NCBI GenBank assembly: GCA_044227095.1
Contig: JBGAFV010000001.1
Location: 1,116,001 to 1,180,000 of the forward strand
Direction of reading: 5' to 3'
Source of the DNA: JACMLD01 sp044227095
GTDB lineage: Bacteria; Bacteroidota; Bacteroidia; Chitinophagales; Chitinophagaceae
DNA length: 64,000 nucleotides
Position numbers and translations under genes: made by a program. Below, one piece after another: positions 42,875 through 50,280 of this stretch. Within the stretch, counting starts at the first letter, position 1. The number at the start of each line of letters is the position of its first letter. A model generated the notes under the pieces. That model did not search any database. It was not told the DNA's origin and saw nothing but the letters and a program-made list of their open reading frames with translations.

Positions 42875-45037
42875 TCAATTCACAAAAATCTCGTCTGTAA
42901 ACACCCAACCTCTTTGTCCTTTTCCGGGATGCCACTTGGGAAGCTTATCTACCGGAACTGCTATAACCTTTAAGAAACTTACAGTAACGGGTTTAAAATT
43001 GCAATCGAAGCTGCGAACATATGCCGGCCGTGAACTGTCTGGCTGTTGCGGCGTAATGCGAGACAACAGCACCATATTTTTTTCTGATGTTCCACCCCAT
43101 ACTTCCATAGAAACAGGTGGCATTATGTAGCCGCCAATGTTTACATAACTGCTAAGCGAAACCGAAGATGTTGTTATGGGTTGAGCGTAATGCAAAATCA
43201 TTTCCATTTTATTTTTGCGAAAACCCAGCCATTTTCCGCTCCTGAGGTTATTTTCATCTCCTTTCTCACCATTAATCAGCACGTTGGCGCGAAGCTTTCC
43301 GCCGTTGTATTCAGAATCAAGCGGCGTTACTGATCTTATAGAATCTGCATGAAAAGTATTTTTGTAAAACGTTGCCATAATAGAATCGCTGCCTGTCCAT
43401 CCTGGTTTAAATGCCCGGGCTTTAAACACACCAGCTTTGTCCAGCAGAATTTCATTTTTATAAACTGCAGAATGTTCACTATCAGGCAGGCTTCCGTCTG
43501 TTGTATAGCGAATTATCGTTCCTTTTATATAATGTTTTAAATGAAGTGCAAGTGATGCATTATTGATAACCCGTTCTTCGGTTTCCAATACCGGTGGGTT
43601 TAACTTTAATACCAGCGTATCATTCATAAAACCTGTTTCAAACAAAATCTTTGCATTCTTTTTTCTTATGTCATCCATATCCTTTGCAGCAATAGGGTCG
43701 TTCCATAAATAAACATAACTCAGCTTAGGGAAGGCCGCTAGTGGTTCTATATCTTTTTTGGTAACCGCTGTGCCAGATAAAGACAAATGATTTAAAAAAG
43801 GAAGCTTGCTAAGAGCTGCAAGGCTTTTACCAGGTACAGTGCTGAAATTAAGGTTTAGTTTCCTGAGGTTGCTGAATTGGGCAATCGTATTAATGTCTTC
43901 TTCTTTCAATGGCATATAGGCCAAATCAAGCGATACAATTTGAGTTTTTAATGATTGCAATTCTTTTAACGAAGCCGTAGTATACATATCACGGTTGTAA
44001 AAATTTACTGACAGTGCCGGAGATTCAAGTGCAAGCGGAAGAATTAACCGGTTTGTATTGTTCAGTTTTTCAATTTCACTTTCGCTGGCTTTTGCAAAAT
44101 CATATACTTCGTCTGTTGTTCTTCCAAAGATGGTATTGGCCAGCAAACGCAAACTATCTGTGGGCTGCAATTCATTTACTTTCTGTTTAAAACTTGCGCC
44201 GCTTTTAATCCATTCGTATAAGATTGATGTTTCTTCTTCATCCAATTGCGGTTTGCCTAATGGCGGCATATGTTTTTTTTGCGTTTCAGGCAAATGTATC
44301 CGTTCTAATATAAGGCTTAGTTCAGGATGTCCTTCGGCCCATAGTGCACCATGTTTTCCACCTTTAAGCAATTGCGCTTCTGTTTCCATTATAAGTTCGC
44401 CTTTTGCTTTTTTACTGCTATGGCAGCTCATGCATTTTGTTTCCAATATCGGCCTTACCATATCTGCATAAACAATTGCCGCTTCCAAATCAACCTTTGG
44501 TTTTGTTTTTTCTGGTGTAACAGGCGCCAACAGATAATTATCCCCGTGTGTAATGTTGGATCCTTCGTGGCCGGTAAATACAATCAGTACAAAAGAAATA
44601 ACCGCTGCAACCTGTGGCATGTATTTGCGGCTATGAACACTATTACGATAACCGTACCATACAAAAGAAAAAAGTGAAACAGCAACGCCGCCCCATTTGT
44701 GCCACCATAAAGCTTCCTGGTTATAACCTTCTTCTTTTGATAATAAAAAACCCATTAATGCGGTAACTACGGAAGTAAATGCAGCACTTAATAATAACCA
44801 GTTACCGGTTTCATCTTCTGGCCCGTCTGTATTTTTTTTCTTTGCTTGTAAAAAAATACTCCAAAAAATATACAACACTAACAATACAATGGGGAAGTGA
44901 AGTACCAGCGGGTGCATACGGCCCATTACCTGCAGCCATGGCGCTATATGCATTTTATCTCCGGCAAGTACAAAAAGTACAAGAACACAGTTAAGGCATA
45001 AAATAGTATTAAAGAGGATGTTTTTCCAGCGTTGCAT
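42875..45037 (-). CDS. Membrane c-type cytochrome protein with LRR and hexosaminidase-like C-terminus
   Basis: 720 residues in a mosaic: four membrane helices (about 5-160; RMHPLVLHFPIVLLVLYIF is DUF2231-like), a cytochrome c-like PSCyt1 domain with CMSCH (about 203-207; also HMPP), leucine-rich repeats (about 350-470: SLDLAYMPLKEEDI, KLNLNFSTVPGKSLAALSKL), a chitobiase/hexosaminidase C-terminal domain (IRYTTDGSLPDSEHSAVYKN), and an F5/8-like end (LPKWHPGKGQRGWVFTDEIFV) that matches the tail of GH20 enzymes but lacks the catalytic barrel. Heme plus glycan-recognition suggests surface electron transfer near a polymer. Last gene of the block 50150-42875. Composition resembles Planctomycete proteins. 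Confidence 0.75.
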   Translation of the reverse strand: MQRWKNILFNTILCLNCVLVLFVLAGDKMHIAPWLQVMGRMHPLVLHFPIVLLVLYIFWSIFLQAKKKNTDGPEDETGNWLLLSAAFTSVVTALMGFLLSKEEGYNQEALWWHKWGGVAVSLFSFVWYGYRNSVHSRKYMPQVAAVISFVLIVFTGHEGSNITHGDNYLLAPVTPEKTKPKVDLEAAIVYADMVRPILETKCMSCHSSKKAKGELIMETEAQLLKGGKHGALWAEGHPELSLILERIHLPETQKKHMPPLGKPQLDEEETSILYEWIKSGASFKQKVNELQPTDSLRLLANTIFGRTTDEVYDFAKASESEIEKLNNTNRLILPLALESPALSVNFYNRDMYTTASLKELQSLKTQIVSLDLAYMPLKEEDINTIAQFSNLRKLNLNFSTVPGKSLAALSKLPFLNHLSLSGTAVTKKDIEPLAAFPKLSYVYLWNDPIAAKDMDDIRKKNAKILFETGFMNDTLVLKLNPPVLETEERVINNASLALHLKHYIKGTIIRYTTDGSLPDSEHSAVYKNEILLDKAGVFKARAFKPGWTGSDSIMATFYKNTFHADSIRSVTPLDSEYNGGKLRANVLINGEKGDENNLRSGKWLGFRKNKMEMILHYAQPITTSSVSLSSYVNIGGYIMPPVSMEVWGGTSEKNMVLLSRITPQQPDSSRPAYVRSFDCNFKPVTVSFLKVIAVPVDKLPKWHPGKGQRGWVFTDEIFVN

Positions 45038-45154
45038 GCAGTTAGTACAGTTTTATCTTTTCAATTGGCGGACAATTTTTATTCCTGGCTATTGTATCGT
45101 TTAACCTGTTTTACTGTTTAACGTACTACTGTAAATCAATACAACTTGCTTTTA

Positions 45155-46189
45155 TTAACTCACAGGCTGCAGTTTGTACGGGTATACATGACCAGAATTC
45201 CATTGGGCCACGTAAATATTTTCTTCATCGTCAATGCACACATCATGCGGGTATTGAAATACTTTTTCTGTTTGGTACATTTCTTCAGGCACGCCTTTGC
45301 TGTATACAGGTGCTGTTCCTGCAAGATTTGAAACTACTTTATTGTTTTTATCGAGTATTGTTACAAAACCAGATTGTTTCCATTCTGCGTTTTTGCTTTG
45401 TAATACTGCAGCATACAGGTAATCTCCTTTAATTACCGGGCGGCAAACCCATGCACCTGTTAATGGAATAGTCTCAATATATTTTCCTTCCATTGTATAG
45501 CGCTTAAAACAATTTTGCTGACGCGAAGTAATAATAAGTGTGGGATGTTTTTTATGCCGATGATCAATACACACACCATGTGCGTTCAATAAGTTTTCAT
45601 CTTTATCTCCACGTCCGCCAAAATGCCTTATGTATTCGCCTTTATAATTGTATTGAATAATAAAATCTTTGCCGTATCCATCTGCCACGTAAATATCGCC
45701 GTTAGGTGCAATGGCTGTTTCTGTTGGTATGTATTCTTCTGCTTTGGTATACATGCCGGTTTCTTTTGGCCAATCCAGCACCATTAATTCTTTTCCACTG
45801 ATAGTTGTTTTAATAACCTGGTGGCGATTGTTATCGCAAATGAACAATACTTCAGCACCATTTTCATTAAAGAGTGTTAACCCATGTGCACCGGGATAAG
45901 TTGTACCCCAGGTTTCAATCAGCTTACCTTTTTTATCGTAAATAATAACGTTGTTCTTTGTTTCATTAGTAAGCAATAGAATACGGCCTTTGCTGTCCTG
46001 CACCATTTCATGACAATCTTTTACCGGGTATTTTGCAGCATCAAGCTCTCCCCATTTTGTATCCAGGCGATAACGTTTGTTGCCATTGCCCAATACTATC
46101 TCATCATTTTTACCAAAAGAAAATGAAGGCGCTAAAAAAAGCCCTGCTGCGGCTATGGATGACTGTTGGATGAAATTTTTCCGGTTCAT
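45155..46189 (-). CDS. Exported NHL-repeat / six-bladed beta-propeller protein
   Basis: 344 residues from ATG 46187-46189 (MNRKNFIQQSSIAAAGLFLAPSFSFG in parts, a signal peptide resembling the Tat or Sec type). An upstream in-frame ATG at 46276 would lengthen it by 29 residues without similarity. NHL blades with YPVKDCHEMVQDSKGRILLLTN, AIAPNGDIYVADGYG, RHFGGRGDKDENLLNAHGVCIDHRHK and PHDVCIDDEENIYVAQWNSGHVYPY (in parts). It is co-directional with its neighbours. Role unknown; NHL propellers bind small ligands or proteins. Family exists beside DUF1501 systems. Confidence 0.82.
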   Translation of the reverse strand: MNRKNFIQQSSIAAAGLFLAPSFSFGKNDEIVLGNGNKRYRLDTKWGELDAAKYPVKDCHEMVQDSKGRILLLTNETKNNVIIYDKKGKLIETWGTTYPGAHGLTLFNENGAEVLFICDNNRHQVIKTTISGKELMVLDWPKETGMYTKAEEYIPTETAIAPNGDIYVADGYGKDFIIQYNYKGEYIRHFGGRGDKDENLLNAHGVCIDHRHKKHPTLIITSRQQNCFKRYTMEGKYIETIPLTGAWVCRPVIKGDYLYAAVLQSKNAEWKQSGFVTILDKNNKVVSNLAGTAPVYSKGVPEEMYQTEKVFQYPHDVCIDDEENIYVAQWNSGHVYPYKLQPVS

Positions 46190-46225
46190 TGTAAATTTCT
46201 TATTTCTGGTGGTGCTTATAATATT

Positions 46226-46309
46226 CAACCTCTTTAGGGTTGTTTTAAAATTTATTTTTGTCTCTCCCGGTTTCACCCGGAGTATTATTAGTTAAGCCTT
46301 TCAGGCTTA
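46226..46309 (-). repeat. Three-hairpin dispersed repeat between the DUF1501 and NHL genes
   Basis: Three short hairpins in 84 bp: CAACC-TCTTTAG-GGTTG, CTCC-CGGTTTCACCC-GGAG and TAAGCCT-TTC-AGGCTTA (46293-46309). This resembles REP-like units found between Bacteroidota genes. Confidence 0.5.
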
Positions 46310-46372
46310 TTGATCAATTTACATGTGGCGGCATTTTTCACATTTACCACATTCATCACACTTCCACATTAC

Positions 46373-47821
46373 TCACGCCAACAACCCCTTCAGCACATTT
46401 CCTTCTACATCTGTTAAACGATAGCGGCGGCCCTGGCTTTTAAATGTAAGCTGTTCATGGTTAATACCCATCAGGTGCAAAACAGTAGCATGAAAATCGT
46501 GCACATGCACCGGATCTTTTACAATGTTATAACCAAACTCATCGGTTTGGCCATACACGCCGGGTTTTATACCGCCACCTGCCATCCAAATGGTAAAGCA
46601 ACGCGGATGATGATCCCTTCCATAATTATCTTTCATTAATGTGCCCTGGCAATAATTTGTGCGACCAAATTCTCCTCCCCATATTACCAATGTTTCATCA
46701 AGCAAACCTCTTTGTTTAAGATCGGTTATCAGCGCAGCAGATGCCTGGTCTGCATCTTTGCATTGTCCTTTTATTTCATTGGGCAAATTGCCATGGCTAT
46801 CCCATCCCTGGTGGTATAGCTGAACAAAGCGTACACCATTTTCGGAAAGCTTTCTTGCCAGCAGGCAATTGGCAGCAAATGTGCCAGGCACCATACATTC
46901 TGGTCCGTATAATTTTATAATTGATTCCGGTTCTTTTGATAAATCTGTTACTTCCGGCACTGCGGTTTGCATGCGGTATGCCAGTTCATATTGTTTTACT
47001 TTTGAATTGATTTCCGGATCGCCAAACGCATCGTACGATTGTTGGTTGAGTTCAGCAATTTTATCAAGCATTAATCTCCTGTCTGTTTTGGTAACACTTT
47101 CCGGATCGTTTAAATAAAGAACAGGATTTTCTCCGCTGCTAAATTGCACACCCTGGTGTACAGAATCTAAAAATCCATTGCTCCACAATTTTGAATATAC
47201 GCCCTGGCCATTTCCTTTTCCTTTTGATAACAATACGCAAAATGCCGGAAGGTTTTTATTCTCGCTACCCAAACCATAACTCATCCATGAACCCATACTT
47301 GGCCGGTTACCAACCTGCGCACCTGTTTGAAAAAACGTAAGCGCCGGATCATGATTGATGGCTTCCGTATACATGCTGTTGATAAAACAAATATCATTTG
47401 CAGCTTTTGCCGTATAAGGCAAAAGTTCGCTTATCCATGCCCGGTGTTCTCCATATTGGTTAAACTGAAACTTGGTACCAGCCAATGGAAATTTTTTCTG
47501 ATCGGCCGTCATGCCTGTTAAGCGCTGGCCATTGCGGATTGATGCAGGCAAATCTTCGCCAAACATTTCCTGCAGTTTTGGTTTGTAATCAAACAAATCC
47601 AATTGCGATGGTGCGCCGTTCTGAAAAAGATAAATGATCCGTTTTGCTTTTGGCGCAAAATGCGGCAATCCAGTTATTACTGCTTTTTCATCAGCACTGG
47701 TTCCAAACAAATCAGGAATCATCAGTGAGCCAAGGGCCACACTGCCTACGCCAAGGCTTAACCGCGACAGAAAACGCCTGCGGTTCATATTCAACCCTCT
47801 TTCAAGAATTTCTTTTTCCAT
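46373..47821 (-). CDS. DUF1501 protein (sulfatase-like, Tat-exported)
   Basis: 482 residues. MEKEILERGLNMNRRRFLSRLSLGVGSVALG: the twin-Arg RRRFLSRLSL before a hydrophobic stretch marks Tat export with folding in the cytoplasm. The DUF1501 core shows KRIIYLFQNGAPSQLDLFDYK, INSMYTEAINHDPALTFFQTG, SWMSYGLGSEN, LYHQGWDSHGNLP, and WGGEFGRTNYCQG, an alkaline-phosphatase-like fold. Next to the DUF1549/DUF1553 gene (4 bp gap), the standard pairing in Planctomycetes and scattered Bacteroidota. Catalysis has not been defined for the family. Confidence 0.9.
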   Translation of the reverse strand: MEKEILERGLNMNRRRFLSRLSLGVGSVALGSLMIPDLFGTSADEKAVITGLPHFAPKAKRIIYLFQNGAPSQLDLFDYKPKLQEMFGEDLPASIRNGQRLTGMTADQKKFPLAGTKFQFNQYGEHRAWISELLPYTAKAANDICFINSMYTEAINHDPALTFFQTGAQVGNRPSMGSWMSYGLGSENKNLPAFCVLLSKGKGNGQGVYSKLWSNGFLDSVHQGVQFSSGENPVLYLNDPESVTKTDRRLMLDKIAELNQQSYDAFGDPEINSKVKQYELAYRMQTAVPEVTDLSKEPESIIKLYGPECMVPGTFAANCLLARKLSENGVRFVQLYHQGWDSHGNLPNEIKGQCKDADQASAALITDLKQRGLLDETLVIWGGEFGRTNYCQGTLMKDNYGRDHHPRCFTIWMAGGGIKPGVYGQTDEFGYNIVKDPVHVHDFHATVLHLMGINHEQLTFKSQGRRYRLTDVEGNVLKGLLA

Positions 47822-47825
47822 CTTA

Positions 47826-50150
47826 CTATGTTTTAGTAATACTCTCTTCCAGGTTATAAATTGCTTCTATGGTTTTCATTAGCGCAGCCATACTATTGGC
47901 ATCCGGGTTAACCGGCATTTTGTATTCACCGGTTTTAATAGTAGCAGCTGCATCTAATTTCTTTTGTGAAAACTGATCAAACTGTTCTTTGTAATAATTC
48001 TGCAAAACACTTATTTCTTTTGCAGTAGCACTGCGGCAAACAATCAGGCGAAATGCTTTTGCAATTTTCTCATCGTTGCTGGTTTTTTCTGCATCCAGCT
48101 TTTGCGCCATTACCCGGGCGGCTTCCAGCATGGTAGGATCATTTAGCATCATTAATGCCTGCAATGGGGTATTTGTTTTCAATCTTTTCACTTCACATTG
48201 ATCTCGGTTGCTGGCATCAAACAATCCCATAGAAGGCGGCGGAACAGTTAATTTAATAAAGGTGTACAATCCTCTTCTGTACAAAGAATCTCCGTGATCT
48301 TGTTTGTATGTTGCCAGTACGCCACGGCCCGATGTTGCAGCCTCCCATAAACCTTTGGGTTGATAAGGTTTTACGCTTGGGCCGCCAATTGTTTTTACCA
48401 ATAGCCCGCTGCTGGCCAAAATCATATCACGTACAAATTCTGCTGGCAAACGTGTTCTCGCCCCGCGGGATAAATAAATATTATCAGGATCTTTTTTTAA
48501 TTTTTCTTCTGAAGTTTTTGCAGACTGGCGATAGGTGGCAGACATTACAATCTGTTTTACCAGGCGTTTTATATTCCAGCCATTATCTATAAAATCTACT
48601 GCAAGCCAATCCAGCAATGCAGGATGAGAAGGCAGTTCGCCCTGCATACCAAAATCGCCGGTTGTTTTAATGATACCTCTACCAAAAATTTCCTGCCATA
48701 GCTGGTTTACAAATACACGAGATGTAAGCGGATTGTTTTTGTCTATCGTCCACAAAGCAAGCCCTCGCCTGTTTCTTTCAAAACGGGTTGTGTCAAACTT
48801 CATAACTGCACGAATAGCTTCCGGCTGCACTTCCTCTCCGGGTGCATTGTACACACCACGGTTAAGCACATACGTTTTTCTTAGTGTATCCCTTTCGCCC
48901 ATTACAGAAATGGTAAGTGTATCTGTGTCTGTTTTATTGATAAATGAAAGTGCAGTCCTTACATCGTTATCGCTTAATTTAAGCAACGGAGCTTTTGCAG
49001 GTTTGGAAGTGCTTACATCGCCTTCGTAACCTACTTCTTTTGTATTGTTGAAGAAAGCCAGCAAACGGTAATAATCCTTCTGTGAAAAAGGATCGTATTT
49101 ATGATCGTGGCACTGCGCACATTCTATGGTAACGCCCAGTATGCCTTTACCAAAAGTTTTTGTTTTATCTATTAAATATTCAATGCGGTATTCTTCTGGT
49201 ATAACGCCGCCTTCTTCTGTGTATTTATGATTGCGGAAAAAACCAGTAGCTAAGATTTGTTCGTTGCTGGCATTAGGTTGCATATCGCCGGCAACCTGCC
49301 AGGTAACAAATTTATCATAAGGCATATTGGTATTAAACGCATGGATTACCCAATCACGCCAGGGCCATTGCGTTCTTATATTATCATCCTGGTAACCATA
49401 GCTGTCTGCATACCTTGCTATATCCATCCAGTGCACTGCCATTTTCTCTCCGTATTGCGGCATCTGCAAAAGTTCGTCTACAATTTTTTCATAAGCATTA
49501 TCACTTTTATCTGCCAGAAATTTGTCCATCATTTCAAGTGATGGTGGCAAACCTGTAATGTCAAACGCTGCTCTTTTCAGTAAGCGTTCTTTATCGGCTT
49601 CTTCATTTGGTACAAGATCCATTTGCTCCATTCTGCTTAAAACAAAATAATCAATTTCATTTTTTGGCCAGGCTTTATTGTTTACTTCCGGTAAAGCTGA
49701 TTTTTTGGGTGCAGTAAATGCCCAGTGTGTTTCATAATGTGCGCCTTGTTTTATCCATTTTTCAAAAACCGCTATTTCATATTTTGTTAAAACACCCAGG
49801 TGCGCATCAATAGGCGGCATCATAAAAGAAGTATCTGCAGAAGAGATGCGTTTATACAATTCCGATTCTTCTGGCTTGCCGGGCACAATTGCAAATCCGC
49901 CTTTTGTTTCTTTTAATGGAGCGTATGCACTGTCGGCTATATCAAGACGAAGACCTGCTTCACGTTTATTGGCATCAGGGCCATGGCATTTGAAGCATTT
50001 GTCGGAAAGCACCGGGCGAATCTGGAAGTTGTAACTGATCACGTTTGGCAATGCATGACCATCAACACTTGTTTTGTTGTTAAAACAAGATACAGCGGCA
50101 GCAATCGTTACCAATAAGACCAGGACAACTGAAAGAATCCTGTATTTCAT
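47826..50150 (-). CDS. PSCyt1-DUF1549-DUF1553 cytochrome protein
   Basis: 774 residues with a signal peptide (MKYRILSVVLVLLVTIAAAVSC, which ends as a lipobox). The N-terminal cytochrome domain (about 30-130) has a CFKCHGPDANKREAGLRL heme site and FMMPPIDAHLG. DUF1549 (about 140-370) shows GLPPSLEMMDKFL, MAVHWMDIARYADSYGYQDDN and a second CAQCHDHKYDPFSQKDYY motif. DUF1553 (about 440-720) carries RVFVNQLWQEIFGRGIIKT, PSHPALLDWLA and LKTNTPLQALMMLND. First gene of a four-gene exported block. Its partners suggest a surface oxidation or hydrolysis system of unknown substrate. Confidence 0.9.
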   Translation of the reverse strand: MKYRILSVVLVLLVTIAAAVSCFNNKTSVDGHALPNVISYNFQIRPVLSDKCFKCHGPDANKREAGLRLDIADSAYAPLKETKGGFAIVPGKPEESELYKRISSADTSFMMPPIDAHLGVLTKYEIAVFEKWIKQGAHYETHWAFTAPKKSALPEVNNKAWPKNEIDYFVLSRMEQMDLVPNEEADKERLLKRAAFDITGLPPSLEMMDKFLADKSDNAYEKIVDELLQMPQYGEKMAVHWMDIARYADSYGYQDDNIRTQWPWRDWVIHAFNTNMPYDKFVTWQVAGDMQPNASNEQILATGFFRNHKYTEEGGVIPEEYRIEYLIDKTKTFGKGILGVTIECAQCHDHKYDPFSQKDYYRLLAFFNNTKEVGYEGDVSTSKPAKAPLLKLSDNDVRTALSFINKTDTDTLTISVMGERDTLRKTYVLNRGVYNAPGEEVQPEAIRAVMKFDTTRFERNRRGLALWTIDKNNPLTSRVFVNQLWQEIFGRGIIKTTGDFGMQGELPSHPALLDWLAVDFIDNGWNIKRLVKQIVMSATYRQSAKTSEEKLKKDPDNIYLSRGARTRLPAEFVRDMILASSGLLVKTIGGPSVKPYQPKGLWEAATSGRGVLATYKQDHGDSLYRRGLYTFIKLTVPPPSMGLFDASNRDQCEVKRLKTNTPLQALMMLNDPTMLEAARVMAQKLDAEKTSNDEKIAKAFRLIVCRSATAKEISVLQNYYKEQFDQFSQKKLDAAATIKTGEYKMPVNPDANSMAALMKTIEAIYNLEESITKT

Positions 50151-50228
50151 ATTTTTTGTAAGAGCTTTAAAGTTACCAAAAAAAGCAGCGCTGTCCGCTT
50201 TTCGGTATCAACTATATAGTTTATAAAG

Positions 50229-50257
50229 TTGAAGGCGACTATAACGGTCGCCTTCAA
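50229..50257 (-). terminator. Hairpin after the subtilase gene
   Basis: TTGAAGGCGAC and GTCGCCTTCAA form a perfect 11-bp stem with a 7-base loop, 24 bp past the protease stop; a short TTTATAAAC follows on the minus strand. It divides the protease from the cytochrome block downstream. Confidence 0.65.
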
Positions 50258-50280
50258 ACTATAAATATTTATTTTTCAGC

